A DNA stretch of 64,000 nucleotides from CANLBN01 sp050633525 (GTDB lineage Bacteria; Pseudomonadota; Gammaproteobacteria; Pseudomonadales; Cellvibrionaceae): NCBI GenBank assembly GCA_050633525.1, contig JBOEGR010000028.1, forward strand, positions 1-64,000, read 5' to 3'. The position numbers and the translations under genes were made by a program. Shown here one piece after another: positions 1 to 8,688 of the stretch (position 1 is the first letter of the stretch; every line of letters begins with the position of its first letter). A model generated the notes under the pieces. The model searched no databases. It was not told the DNA's origin and saw nothing but the letters and a program-made list of their open reading frames with translations.

Positions 1-98
1 TCATTAATGAGGGGCCAGCTATATTGGGGGGTTGCGGGCATTTGCTGATAAATAGTGTGAGCAGCATCTTCTAATTCGTTTAACGAGAAAAGCGACAT
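1..98 (-). CDS. Threonine/serine dehydratase-like enzyme, N-terminus only
   Basis: The reverse complement opens with ATG at 98 and reads 32 codons to the window edge without a stop. It starts MSLFSLNELEDAAHTIYQQM and continues ATPQYSWPLIN. This resembles the N-terminal helix and threonine-deaminase-type start of PLP-dependent threonine dehydratases, in which a '…TPQY.WP…' stretch precedes the PLP-binding lysine region. The catalytic part lies outside the window, so the family call rests on the N-terminus alone. It is divergent from the AraC-type regulator at 230, which may control it. That link is inferred from position only. Confidence 0.5.
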   Translation of the reverse strand, partial: MSLFSLNELEDAAHTIYQQMPATPQYSWPLIN

Positions 99-229
99 AA
101 TGTATCCTGTTCTTTTGGCCTTAATTAGAGTGGTTATCCTGTTTTTAGTTTATTGAATGTGATTGGGTTAAGACTATCAAAATACTGATCTTTGTTGATT
201 AAATTTATTGTTTGTCATAAATTTAAGCC

Positions 230-1042
230 ATGACGATTAAACACCAAGATATCTATCCTGTTGAGCCTATACGCTCGCGTTGTATTGGTTCCTCTGGTAT
301 TGAGCTACTTCCTGCTAGCCCGTACTCCGCCTCCTATCGGCCAGAGTCGCATATTATTGGTTTTGCTTTTGATACACAGACAGGTATCCATGCTTTTGGT
401 ACAGATAGGCGTCAAGATTTTCAAAGGCAGGCCCATTCTTTTGCGTTTATTCCCGCTGGGTGTGATGTTTTTTCAGAGTCGGAGCAGGGGGGAGAATATC
501 TTAAATTGAGTATTGTTCCTGAGTTGCTGTCAGCAATTGATTGCAATGAGGCAATCACTCAAGTGGTGACGGCAAAGGCGGTTTCTATTGCCAGAAAGCT
601 TCGCTTGAGCTTAATTGCAGGAATTGAAGTGGAGCCGTTGTTGCTAGAAACACTGTTTGATTATTTGACACCACAATTAACGCCAGCTAAAAAAAATATA
701 CGCTTTCCCTTTACACCCAAGCAACTCAAGAGGCTGGATGATTTTATTGACGCCAATATTGACCAGCCTTTGTCTGTGATTAAAATGGCTCAAACCCTTG
801 ATGTGTCAGCGGGCCATTTTTCTAGGGTATTTAAAGCCAGTGTGGGTGTTTCACCTTTTGATTATGTAATTCAGCGACGATTGGCTTATGCTCGTTATCG
901 TACGCATCGCCTATATCAATCAGGCAGTGGCCTCAGTGAAATTGCATTTGCCAGTGGTTTTTCTTCTCATTCTCATATGACAATGGTATTTAAGAAACAC
1001 CTTGGCTTAACGCCCAGTGAATTGTTGGTTAATAATCTTTAA
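230..1042 (+). CDS. AraC-family transcriptional regulator
   Basis: This 270-residue protein carries a C-terminal AraC/XylS double helix-turn-helix, roughly residues 170-268. It includes 'LSVIKMAQTLDVSAGHFSRV' and the typical second helix 'LSEIAFASGFSSHSHM' followed by F-K..LG.TPSE. The N-terminal ~160 residues would be the effector or dimerisation part and have no motif I can assign. It is transcribed divergently from the threonine dehydratase-like gene ending at 98, with a 131-bp shared promoter region, so that gene is the most likely target. It ends close to the convergent histidine kinase gene (stop at 1029), and the two overlap tail to tail by 14 bp. The effector is unknown. Confidence 0.88.
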   Translation: MTIKHQDIYPVEPIRSRCIGSSGIELLPASPYSASYRPESHIIGFAFDTQTGIHAFGTDRRQDFQRQAHSFAFIPAGCDVFSESEQGGEYLKLSIVPELLSAIDCNEAITQVVTAKAVSIARKLRLSLIAGIEVEPLLLETLFDYLTPQLTPAKKNIRFPFTPKQLKRLDDFIDANIDQPLSVIKMAQTLDVSAGHFSRVFKASVGVSPFDYVIQRRLAYARYRTHRLYQSGSGLSEIAFASGFSSHSHMTMVFKKHLGLTPSELLVNNL

Positions 1043-2711
1043 ATTCTCTTTCTCTGGATAATATTGCTAGATTATCTATTTCATCGTTTATATCGATCTC
1101 ATTTTCTTGGCTTTGGTATTCATCATAGTCTAGCCTTGATTGAGCTGTAGGTAGTGTTGTTGAAAATACAACACCACTGATATCAAGAGGCGTGATAAGT
1201 ACCTGAGTAGCATGGCGTTGTTTTTTGGTTTTTATATTCCATATGCTAATGCCCAAGTCATTCTCGATAGTCTCTATAGATTCTTTTTTTGCATCAGAAA
1301 TATGCACAGTGTATAGCGTTCTCGAATAACTGGATAAGAGTTCTATTTTGATAATGTTAAAAGCGATTTTCTGTTCTATTCTTTTGTATTCTCGGTTTTT
1401 CTCTAAATATTTATTATCTGGTTCTGCCGTATTTTTATCTGTATTCGTTAAGCTGGTGGTGTCTGATTCAATTACTTTATCTAATATAATAGCGGGTTTT
1501 TTGTGCGCTAGTGTTAAGCTAAAGCCTATTGAGTTTTCTTCACCATTTTCTCCGTAAAATGTAGCAATATAGGCCTCTTGATTATTTTTTATATTGTCGA
1601 ATTTAATACTACCTTCATAGCCTTGGACAATACTATTAACAAAATAAAGCCCTAAACCTTTGCCGTGATGCTCTTTTTTACGCCGGCTGGAATAGCCTAG
1701 TTGAAATATCTTGTCTTTCTTTTCCTCTGGTATCGATTGTCCATAATTATAGAGCCGAAAATGCATGGCGTCGTTGCTCTTTTTTAAATCAAGAACAATA
1801 GGTCTGGTGAGTTTGGAGCCGTTGCTTGTTTTTTTATGATAAAACTGGGCATTATTAATCAGGTTTTCAAATAGTAAGCGTAGATGGTTCGGGTTCCCTA
1901 GCATTTCAATATTGCGTTCAATACTGAGCTTGAATTGAGTGTCTTGGTATTTTATCACCTCACTATTGGTGTTGTTGCTCAGTATATGAGGTCCATCTAC
2001 CAAGAGCTGTAAACATTCGGTTAATACTTGATCGGCTAAAAATGTAGCTTGATAGGGCGACTGTGCTGCTATTTTTTTGTTGTCTTGCAAAATGGATTGA
2101 AAATAATGCTCTTCGCATTCGCATAAATAGTTGCCAATATGCAAGGCAATATTATCCGTAGTCGATAAATCGAGTAAATCCCATAAGTAGCGCATGCTCG
2201 ATTGGGCATCTTTATACTCTGCTGCTGCATTTTTTGTTTCGGCTAGGGTGAGTGCGTGCTGTACTTTGTCAAAACAAATGACACCATTGTGCCTTACTTC
2301 AGCTGCAATGTTTTTAAAGTGCATAAACTTTTCATCGTATTGAATATATTCCAATAAACGATCACTAATAAATAATTTCAATTTATCTGAGTGGCTCGCA
2401 TAGGTGTGTGCTTTATTTTGTAGGTTCTTTTTGGCAAGGCTTAAGGATTTGATCGTATTATCATATTGCTTACGTTGGCTGTAAAATCGACCGATATCCC
2501 AAAAGACAATGAGTAATATAGCCATTAAACCAATCGCTTGATAATAAGCGTTAAATAAAAAAGTAGGTAGATAAAAAGAGAAGGGTAATGCTGCTAGTAA
2601 AGCGATTTTGAGCGAAGGGTTAGCTGCAATAAATAAAAATAAAATAGCAATTGTCATCAAAATGATACTGAGCCAAGGAAAGAGCAGCTTTTTGTATGTT
2701 AATTTTTCCAT
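1029..2711 (-). CDS. Membrane sensor histidine kinase, atypical H-box
   Basis: About 560 residues when started at the ATG at 2711; the open frame extends upstream to 2762, but that part overlaps the response regulator. Hydrophobic segments lie near residues 8-30 and 33-72, with little periplasmic sequence. A helical region contains a candidate phospho-acceptor H141 in 'AAEVRHNGV', which departs from the usual H-E/D-x-x-P box. The ATPase core is complete: N-box 'LLFENLINNAQFYH', G1-like 'NYGQSIPEE', F-box 'IFQLGYSS' and G2 'GKGLGLYFV'. About 170 residues of unassigned sequence follow the ATPase domain. The start overlaps the response regulator stop (2699) by 13 bp, so the two are translationally coupled. 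The signal sensed is unknown. Confidence 0.85.
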   Translation of the reverse strand: MEKLTYKKLLFPWLSIILMTIAILFLFIAANPSLKIALLAALPFSFYLPTFLFNAYYQAIGLMAILLIVFWDIGRFYSQRKQYDNTIKSLSLAKKNLQNKAHTYASHSDKLKLFISDRLLEYIQYDEKFMHFKNIAAEVRHNGVICFDKVQHALTLAETKNAAAEYKDAQSSMRYLWDLLDLSTTDNIALHIGNYLCECEEHYFQSILQDNKKIAAQSPYQATFLADQVLTECLQLLVDGPHILSNNTNSEVIKYQDTQFKLSIERNIEMLGNPNHLRLLFENLINNAQFYHKKTSNGSKLTRPIVLDLKKSNDAMHFRLYNYGQSIPEEKKDKIFQLGYSSRRKKEHHGKGLGLYFVNSIVQGYEGSIKFDNIKNNQEAYIATFYGENGEENSIGFSLTLAHKKPAIILDKVIESDTTSLTNTDKNTAEPDNKYLEKNREYKRIEQKIAFNIIKIELLSSYSRTLYTVHISDAKKESIETIENDLGISIWNIKTKKQRHATQVLITPLDISGVVFSTTLPTAQSRLDYDEYQSQENEIDINDEIDNLAILSREREFKDY

Positions 2712-3481
2712 GAGTAAGCCCCCAAATCGCCAAAGGTAACAATGCCTGTACCTTGTTTGCATTGCTCAATAAAGCTTCCTTTAGCTCCCTCTGCCTGATC
2801 AAATGAATGGCGCAGTATTTTAATGTGTTGCCGATAGTTTGCATAAGAAAAACGGTCGGGATCGCTACCAAGCCTGTCAGCAATTTGCTGGGTAGTGAGG
2901 GGCCTCGGTGAGGATTGAACCAAGTAATATAATATTTTGCGGGGCGTTGGCGCTAAGGCTCTACGAGGGTTGTTAGGGTTCATTAATTTTTGTTTGTGCC
3001 AATAGACATCCCATGTGCTTAAATCGATAGTGAGGGCCCCGCTATGAATAATCTCGTTTTGGTTTTTGTGTTGAGGTTTTGTTTTTCTTAGTATGGCTTT
3101 GATGCGCCAACATAGGACTTCTTCAATATTGTGCTGGTGCTTGGCAATAAAATCTTGCGCACCTGTTTCTTCTAACGCGGTTTGTTCTATTTCGGTGCCG
3201 CTGTGTTCAGATAAGAAAATGATCGGTAGTTCTGGCCACTTGTTTAACAGCATTCTTGATACTGAAAACCCGGCACCTGAATTACCGCTCATGTGGGCAT
3301 CTAAAATGGCTATATCGGGTTTATCTGATTCTTTTAGTAAGCTAATTTCTTGTTTAGCAGCACTGGCAAAGCGATAGGTGGTTAAGGTGGTGGGCTCGTC
3401 ATCGAATTGGCTATTTTCAAGAATGGGGCTGAACTTATTAATCCAATGTGTTTGATCTTCGACCCAAAAAATAGTTGCCAT
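2699..3481 (-). CDS. Response regulator with winged-helix output domain
   Basis: This is a 260-residue receiver plus DNA-binding protein. The receiver has the acidic pair at E8-D9, the phospho-acceptor D61 in 'AILDAH', a serine in 'FLSEHS' and the conserved lysine in 'FIAKHQ'. The C-terminal half (about 145-260) looks like an OmpR-type winged helix, with 'LAPTPRKILYYLVQSSPRPL' and 'YANYRQHIKILR'. It is cotranscribed with the overlapping histidine kinase downstream. It is divergent from the membrane protein/vWA operon starting at 3696, across 214 bp. That operon is a reasonable target by position, but I see no defined binding site. Confidence 0.88.
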   Translation of the reverse strand: MATIFWVEDQTHWINKFSPILENSQFDDEPTTLTTYRFASAAKQEISLLKESDKPDIAILDAHMSGNSGAGFSVSRMLLNKWPELPIIFLSEHSGTEIEQTALEETGAQDFIAKHQHNIEEVLCWRIKAILRKTKPQHKNQNEIIHSGALTIDLSTWDVYWHKQKLMNPNNPRRALAPTPRKILYYLVQSSPRPLTTQQIADRLGSDPDRFSYANYRQHIKILRHSFDQAEGAKGSFIEQCKQGTGIVTFGDLGAYSWKN

Positions 3482-3695
3482 TGCCGTTTTTACTCGATTC
3501 TGTTTGTTTGGTGTTATTGAGACAAGCCTAGCTGATATGCAAGTACTACTTCAAAGCTTCGATTATAAAGTAGTTTGAGGGTATTTCATTTGATCTATAT
3601 CCCGTTTTCTCACCAATTTTTCACCCGTGATTGTTATAAATACCTTATCGCTTCTGCCATAAAGGCGGGGGCTGTTTTTAATATACAATTTATAG

Positions 3696-5198
3696 GTGAG
3701 TAGAATGAATACTTCTATCTTAACATTATGGTCAGATCAGCTGGGCCTCTCCTTGTTGATCTGGCTATTTTTACTGGTTACCGTGATGTATTGCGGTCGC
3801 CAGCAGGCTCATGCAGTCCTGCGCTCCTCTGGGCGCGCTATTTATGGTCTGATGCGTTTGTCATCTCGTGCTATTGGCAAAGTAGAGCAGCAATTGATGG
3901 AGCGCAATCGCGACATCTTATTGGCTGCGGGAGCCGAGCAGTTAGAGCGTACTATTGAGCGTGAATTTGTGCGTGTTAATACGGTTGTTTCCCGTGATTT
4001 AGGCAATTATCCTGCACTGCATCGGCAGATTAGTGATGCAATCGATCAGATAGAGCAGGACTTTCAAAGTGCCACGGACTCTCCACCTTTACCTCCAGCT
4101 TGGCTAGATGCAGTTGAAAGCATTGCTGCTATTCCTCGCAATGGTGATCCTGCGGTGACTAAAATACTTAAAAATATTCATAAAACAGTCGATTCGGCTT
4201 ATCACGAGACACAAAAAAGTTTTCAAAAAAATACCCTTGAACGACATCGCTTATTGGGCGGTATGCAACCTTTGTGGCGAGAAACATCTACAACTTTAGC
4301 CAAAGTGAAAGAAAAAATAGAGGGTTTAGATGAACGTTCAAAGCATATCGATGATCACATGAGCAACTATGAAAAAATGCGCGCAGGCGATCAAGATATT
4401 ATGCGGGTACTGGCATCGTCTTCACTAACGCAATTTTTTATTTCAGGTTTAGTATTGCTTGTCGCCATTATGGGGGGCTTGATTAACTTTCAGCTAATTG
4501 CCACGCCTATGGCAGAAATGGTTGGGGGGACAAGTTATATTGGAGGAATACAAATATCGGATATTGCAGCCTTAGTCATTATTATGATCGAAATTGCGAT
4601 GGGTTTATTCTTAATGGAATGCTTGCGCATTACTCGCTTATTTCCTGTGATTGGTAGCATGGATGATGTGATGCGCAAACGTATGTTAATCATTACCTTG
4701 GTGATCCTAACCGTACTAGCCAGCATTGAAGCATCACTTGCCTATATGCGTGATTTACTGGCGCTCGATAGAGAAGCCTTAACACAATCTTTGGTAGGTG
4801 CGTCTAGTGTGTCAGCAGCAGAAACCAGCTTGCGTTGGATTCCATCTATTGGGCAAATGATTATGGGTTTTATTTTACCTTTTGCTCTGGCTTTTGTTGC
4901 CATTCCCTTGGAGTCTTTTATACATGCCAGTCGAACCGTGATGGGGATGTTATTAGTAGCTTGTTTACGTTTTATTGCTATTGTCGCGCGTTTGGTGGGC
5001 AACTTTTTTAACCATCTCAGCAAAATACTCGTTAGTCTTTATGACTTTATGATTATGCTGCCTTTGACGTTAGAGTCTCTTTTTAACAGAAAGGGAGCTC
5101 TCATTAAAAATAGAAATTTTAGCGCTAAAAAATCGACAACAATAGATGATGATAAGAATGAACCTTATATGCTAAATCAATTAGCGGAGGAGAAGTAA
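3696..5198 (+). CDS. Multi-pass inner-membrane protein with coiled-coil region, function unknown
   Basis: This 500-residue protein has predicted membrane segments near residues 17-33, 247-268, 288-310, 330-350, 384-405 and perhaps 414-432. A long helical, charged region (about 35-235) lies between the first and second segments and could form a coiled coil. I do not recognise a family. The ATG at 3705 is an alternative start. The stop is immediately followed by the vWA lipoprotein gene, whose Shine-Dalgarno (5187-5193) lies inside this gene, so the two form an operon. The layout recalls membrane proteins paired with vWA subunits, but no enzymatic motif is visible. It may belong with the divergent two-component system. 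Confidence 0.7.
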   Translation: MSRMNTSILTLWSDQLGLSLLIWLFLLVTVMYCGRQQAHAVLRSSGRAIYGLMRLSSRAIGKVEQQLMERNRDILLAAGAEQLERTIEREFVRVNTVVSRDLGNYPALHRQISDAIDQIEQDFQSATDSPPLPPAWLDAVESIAAIPRNGDPAVTKILKNIHKTVDSAYHETQKSFQKNTLERHRLLGGMQPLWRETSTTLAKVKEKIEGLDERSKHIDDHMSNYEKMRAGDQDIMRVLASSSLTQFFISGLVLLVAIMGGLINFQLIATPMAEMVGGTSYIGGIQISDIAALVIIMIEIAMGLFLMECLRITRLFPVIGSMDDVMRKRMLIITLVILTVLASIEASLAYMRDLLALDREALTQSLVGASSVSAAETSLRWIPSIGQMIMGFILPFALAFVAIPLESFIHASRTVMGMLLVACLRFIAIVARLVGNFFNHLSKILVSLYDFMIMLPLTLESLFNRKGALIKNRNFSAKKSTTIDDDKNEPYMLNQLAEEK

Positions 5199-5199
5199 A

Positions 5200-5886
5200 A
5201 TGAAACATATTATCCCTTTGATCTTGTCTGCCCCCATTATCACAATCGCACCGGCATTATTCTTTATTATGGCGCTCACTGGCTGTGGTGAAGCGAATAA
5301 TAAAAATCGAGCAGTTTATTTGCTCTTAGATACATCGGGCACTTACAGTCAAGAAATCACCAAGGCTCAGTTGATTATGAATTATCTTCTGGCTACCTTA
5401 GATAGTGGTGATTCTATTGCCATTGCTCGAATCGATAGCGGTAGCTTTAGTGAAAAAGATATACTGGTAAAAGCCACATTTGACGATAGACCCAGTACTG
5501 TCATTGCTCAAAAACGTACCTTTAAACAACAGTTAGACCACTTTGTTAATAGTAATAGGCGCGCTAGCCGCCATACTGATATTAGCGGTGGTCTTTTACA
5601 GGCTGCTGAATACCTTTATGAAACGGGTGCGTCTGAAAAACATGTATTAATTTTTTCAGATTTAGAGGAAGACTTGGTTAAAGGGCATATTCGAAAATTT
5701 GATTTACCCTTAGATGGTATTCATGTTTCCGCTTTAAATGTTACTAAGCTGAGAACCGATAATATCGACCCGAGGGAATATCTGAGTCGTTTAGATTATT
5801 GGAAAAGTAAAGTACAAAAGAGCGGGGGAGAGTGGCGTGTCATCAATGATTTAGAGCGTTTAGATAAATTAATTGTACAGCTTTAA
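5200..5886 (+). CDS. von Willebrand factor A-domain lipoprotein
   Basis: This 228-residue protein has an N-terminal hydrophobic stretch ending in the lipobox 'MALTGC', so lipidation at Cys29 is expected. The rest is a vWA fold with a metal-ion-dependent adhesion site: D44-T-S46-G-T48 (a DxSxS variant), a later threonine in 'HTDISGGL', and the acidic 'IFSDLEED'. vWA proteins bind protein partners through the metal site. A good candidate partner is the membrane protein encoded 1 bp upstream. The gene ends before an inverted repeat at 5900 and converges on the WYL regulator gene. The specific role is unknown. Confidence 0.8.
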   Translation: MKHIIPLILSAPIITIAPALFFIMALTGCGEANNKNRAVYLLLDTSGTYSQEITKAQLIMNYLLATLDSGDSIAIARIDSGSFSEKDILVKATFDDRPSTVIAQKRTFKQQLDHFVNSNRRASRHTDISGGLLQAAEYLYETGASEKHVLIFSDLEEDLVKGHIRKFDLPLDGIHVSALNVTKLRTDNIDPREYLSRLDYWKSKVQKSGGEWRVINDLERLDKLIVQL

Positions 5887-5899
5887 AGGCTATTCTTAC

Positions 5900-5973
5900 T
5901 TAAGGAGCCTGAATAAGTCATGAGCGATTTTTCGCTGGCTAAAATTTCACTCAGACTTGTTCAGGCTCCTTAA
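5900..5973. repeat. Long imperfect inverted repeat between convergent genes
   Basis: The 14-base arm TTAAGGAGCCTGAA at 5900-5913 is perfectly complemented at 5960-5973. Pairing extends inward imperfectly to arms of about 32 bases around an AT-rich loop. It sits between two convergent genes, so it may act as a bidirectional transcription stop, although no T-run follows either arm. A small non-autonomous repeat is the alternative. Confidence 0.55.
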
Positions 5974-6010
5974 ACCTTCTGCTAGGCAATAGCCGCTTTG
6001 TGAGCTACTA

Positions 6011-6703
6011 TTATTTCTCATTGCATTCCCCTTCTTTTAGCATATACGCTTTAAGATCTTTCCCTTCTTCATCCTCAAAGACTTCCTCACTATAGTCTAT
6101 GTTCACAATACGGTCGATTCGAAAGTTGCGAAAGTCATTACGTTTTTCACACCAGCCACCGAGCAGCCAGACTGGATTGAAAAAAAGCAGAGCGAGGGGC
6201 CTTAAGGTACGCGTTGTTTGTCGGTCTTTTTCATCGCGGTAATCAATGTGTATTTTCTGTCGTGTACGAATACATTCGCGTATGCCTGAAAAACTAACCG
6301 TCCAAGGTATTAGGGCTTTAGTCGGTATTGAATAGGTTGTAATTTGTTCGATTTCACCTTGTAATTTTGTGGGTAGTACGGCTTGAATTTTTTCAAATGC
6401 GTTTTCTGCTTTAGAGGCAAACTGTTCGTCTGTCCATTGGCGAACCATACTGATACCGAGTGCAATGGCTTCCAGCTCATCCGCATCAAAGGTCAGGGGG
6501 GGAAGGTAATATTGTTTATCGATAACATAGCCAACACCGGCTTCTCCGGTGATCGGAACACCAGAATCCATTAGATCATGTATGTCGCGATAGACGGTCC
6601 GTGTACAAATACCAAATGTTTCTGCAATGCCTTTTGCAGTGACCGCTTGACGGCGACTACGAAGAAAATGGGTTAACTTAATTAAACGATCCGCACGCCG
6701 CAT
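6011..6703 (-). CDS. YafY-family transcriptional regulator (HTH + WYL domain)
   Basis: This 230-residue protein has an N-terminal DeoR-like winged helix (about 1-60: 'RRADRLIKLTHFLRSRRQAV' and 'CTRTVYRDIHDLMDSGVPI') followed by a WYL-type sensor domain (about 135-215). The latter includes 'KIHIDYRDEKDRQTTRTLRP' and 'GGWCEKRNDFRNFRIDRI'. YafY-like proteins are ligand-responsive regulators that often control a divergent neighbour. Here that neighbour is the VOC-fold gene at 6884. A perfect 11-bp dyad at 6759-6786 lies between the two and is the obvious operator candidate. The ligand is unknown. Confidence 0.88.
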   Translation of the reverse strand: MRRADRLIKLTHFLRSRRQAVTAKGIAETFGICTRTVYRDIHDLMDSGVPITGEAGVGYVIDKQYYLPPLTFDADELEAIALGISMVRQWTDEQFASKAENAFEKIQAVLPTKLQGEIEQITTYSIPTKALIPWTVSFSGIRECIRTRQKIHIDYRDEKDRQTTRTLRPLALLFFNPVWLLGGWCEKRNDFRNFRIDRIVNIDYSEEVFEDEEGKDLKAYMLKEGECNEK

Positions 6704-6758
6704 GGTTATTTTCCTATTTATCTTACGATCTAAGTCACGAAATTATAGTGTAAAGCAA

Positions 6759-6786
6759 CCCTACTGACACCATGCTGTCAGTAGGG
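6759..6786. promoter_or_regulatory. 11-bp perfect dyad, candidate operator of the YafY/WYL regulator
   Basis: CCCTACTGACA at 6759-6769 is repeated in inverse as TGTCAGTAGGG at 6776-6786 with a 6-base gap. It lies between two divergent genes, 56 bp upstream of the regulator start and 98 bp upstream of the VOC gene. An operator is therefore much more likely than a terminator. Confidence 0.6.
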
Positions 6787-6883
6787 GCTACTTATACTGC
6801 CGTTTCCCTGACTAATTCACTTGTTTGATACATGGACAGTGCTTATTTAGTCTTTTTTATAATGATATACAGGAGTCAATTTT

Positions 6884-7261
6884 ATGAGTAATCCCGTCGG
6901 TTGGTTTGATATACACGTTGCTGATATGCCCAGAGCCCAAGAATTTTATGAAACTGTGCTTGGGGTGCAGTTAAGTGATTTAGGGGACCCCAGTGACCCT
7001 AGTATGACGATGAAAGCATTTCCCTGTGATATGGAGCAGTACGGTGCCACGGGAGCTTTGGTTAAAATGGAAGGTATGCCTGTGGGCCAGAATAGCGTGC
7101 TAGTTTATTTTTCATGTACCGATTGTGCCGTTGAAGAAGCTCGTATCGAGTCTGCGGGTGGCAAGCTTGAAAAGCCTAAGTTTGCTATCGGTGAATATGG
7201 TTTTATCTCATTAGGTATTGATACAGAAGGGAATATGTTTGGTTTGCATTCTTTAGCATAA
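6884..7261 (+). CDS. VOC-superfamily (glyoxalase/bleomycin-resistance fold) protein
   Basis: This 125-residue protein has the paired beta-alpha-beta-beta-beta pattern of the VOC fold. It begins 'VGWFDIHVADMPRAQEFYET' and contains 'EEARIESAGGKL' and the C-terminal '…GIDTEGNMFGLHS'. Such proteins bind a metal or small molecule and act as lyases, isomerases, dioxygenases or drug-binding proteins, and the sequence does not say which. A Shine-Dalgarno-like 'aggag' precedes the ATG at 6884. It is divergent from the YafY/WYL regulator, probably its controller. Confidence 0.82.
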   Translation: MSNPVGWFDIHVADMPRAQEFYETVLGVQLSDLGDPSDPSMTMKAFPCDMEQYGATGALVKMEGMPVGQNSVLVYFSCTDCAVEEARIESAGGKLEKPKFAIGEYGFISLGIDTEGNMFGLHSLA

Positions 7262-7347
7262 CAATATTAGGGCTGATAAGCGTTATTCATCGAGCGATAG
7301 TTTTATCACTGCTTTTTAATTTTCTCATCGTGTCGTAAGATAGGCGC

Positions 7348-7809
7348 ATGAAAATATTAATCGAACAAGCTGGGCTGGGTGATGTCGAGCGCTTATCAGC
7401 ACTCTTTGATCAGTATCGCATTTTTTATGGTCAAAAGAGTCATGTTGAATTAGCTCGATCATTTATCGAAGCGCGCATTACTACTCAAACCTCGCAACTT
7501 TTCTACGCTCAAAATGAGTTGGGTGACGCCCTCGGTTTTACACAGCTTTATCCTTCATTTTCATCGGTATCCGCTCAGCACCAATGGATCTTGAATGACC
7601 TCTATGTACAAGAGGAATTTCGGTTTAAAGGGGTTGCGCGAGCACTTCTCAATAAAGCTAAGGATTTTGCCATGCAAGATGGAGCTAAAGGTTTGGCTCT
7701 ATCAACGGCAAAAGATAATATAGCGGCTCAGGCTTTGTATGAATCCTTGGGGTATAAGCAAGATACAGCGTTTTTTCATTATTATTTGTCTGTTCAACCC
7801 TCCAGTTAG
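7348..7809 (+). CDS. GNAT-family N-acetyltransferase
   Basis: This 153-residue protein spans a single GNAT domain. The acetyl-CoA pyrophosphate-binding motif A appears as 'LNDLYVQEEFRFKGVARALL' (R-x-x-G-x-A), followed by motif B around 'AKDNIAAQALYESLGYKQD'. GNAT enzymes transfer an acetyl group from acetyl-CoA to a primary amine on a small molecule or protein, and the substrate cannot be read from the sequence. It lies 31 bp upstream of the HAD hydrolase gene on the same strand and may be cotranscribed with it. Confidence 0.85.
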   Translation: MKILIEQAGLGDVERLSALFDQYRIFYGQKSHVELARSFIEARITTQTSQLFYAQNELGDALGFTQLYPSFSSVSAQHQWILNDLYVQEEFRFKGVARALLNKAKDFAMQDGAKGLALSTAKDNIAAQALYESLGYKQDTAFFHYYLSVQPSS

Positions 7810-7840
7810 TATTTCTGGAAAATTATTATAAGAGTGTATT

Positions 7841-8515
7841 ATGGGCATAGCCTTGGCTTTTGATGTCTACGGAACCTTAATTGATACCCAAAACATATCG
7901 ATTAAGCTAGCGACCATAGTTGGGCCTAAAGCGAGTGACTTTTCTCAGTTGTGGCGCAATAAACAGCTAGAGTATTCTTTTCGGCGTGGTTTGATGCAAC
8001 GCTATGATTCTTTTGCGGTGTGTACGGCACAGGCATTAGACTATTGTTGTTTGTATTACAATGTTTTGTTAAGTGAAACCCAAAAACGCGCTTTACTCGA
8101 TGCCTATGCTATTTTGCCCGCTTTTGATGATGTGAAAGATAGCTTGCAAAGTTTATCGGATAAAGGCGTGCCTTTGTATGCGTTTTCTAATGGCCCCAAG
8201 AGGGCGGTCGAACTCTTATTAAAACAAGCGCGCATCCAACATTATTTTCTTGACGTGATTAGTGTTGAAGATGTTCACAGCTTCAAACCAAATCCAGCGG
8301 TATATGAGCATCTTGTTAATAAAACAGCTGCCTCTAAAGCCAGTGTGTTTTTGGTATCGAGTAATCCTTTTGACGTCATTGGTGCAGTATCTTCTGGCTT
8401 AAAAGCCGCTTGGGTAAAACGTTCTCCTAGTGCGGTATTTGATCCTTGGGGTATTGAGCCCACAATAACCATTCGCTCATTAAGCGAGTTATTAGTTAAT
8501 ATCAAACACTTATAA
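7841..8515 (+). CDS. Haloacid dehalogenase type II-like HAD hydrolase
   Basis: This 224-residue protein has the HAD core: nucleophile motif 'AFDVYGTLIDTQ', the serine/asparagine motif 'YAFSNGPKRAVEL', the lysine motif 'SFKPNPAVYEHL' and the acidic/Ser motif 'VSSNPFDVIGA'. FDVYGTL and the S-N-P-F-D ending are characteristic of L-2-haloacid dehalogenases, which hydrolyse C-halogen bonds with an aspartate nucleophile. A sugar or nucleotide phosphatase activity cannot be excluded. It follows the GNAT gene closely on the same strand. Confidence 0.82.
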   Translation: MGIALAFDVYGTLIDTQNISIKLATIVGPKASDFSQLWRNKQLEYSFRRGLMQRYDSFAVCTAQALDYCCLYYNVLLSETQKRALLDAYAILPAFDDVKDSLQSLSDKGVPLYAFSNGPKRAVELLLKQARIQHYFLDVISVEDVHSFKPNPAVYEHLVNKTAASKASVFLVSSNPFDVIGAVSSGLKAAWVKRSPSAVFDPWGIEPTITIRSLSELLVNIKHL

Positions 8516-8615
8516 TAAATCTTCGCAGCACTGATACCTTTCTTTCTGTAGCTTTTTCAAGATCTTTTTGATTTTTCTTTTTCCATAAAAAATTATGAAC
8601 CTAAACCTTATCTCT

Positions 8616-8639
8616 TACGACTATTAAATGTTAGTCGTA
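8616..8639. promoter_or_regulatory. Perfect 8-bp inverted repeat upstream of the acidic repeat protein
   Basis: TACGACTA at 8616-8623 is complemented by TAGTCGTA at 8632-8639 with an 8-base gap. It lies about 50 bp before the start of the secreted repeat protein and 100 bp after the HAD gene. It could be an operator or a weak terminator of the upstream gene. Confidence 0.3.
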
Positions 8640-8688
8640 TATTAATTTGATATGCGCATGAAGCAAAATACATTAATAGGAGAGAAGG

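Noticed and set aside
2712..2762. Upstream extension of the histidine kinase to 2762
   Set aside because: The extra 17 residues overlap the response regulator coding end and do not resemble a membrane-protein start. The ATG at 2711 directly precedes the hydrophobic helix.
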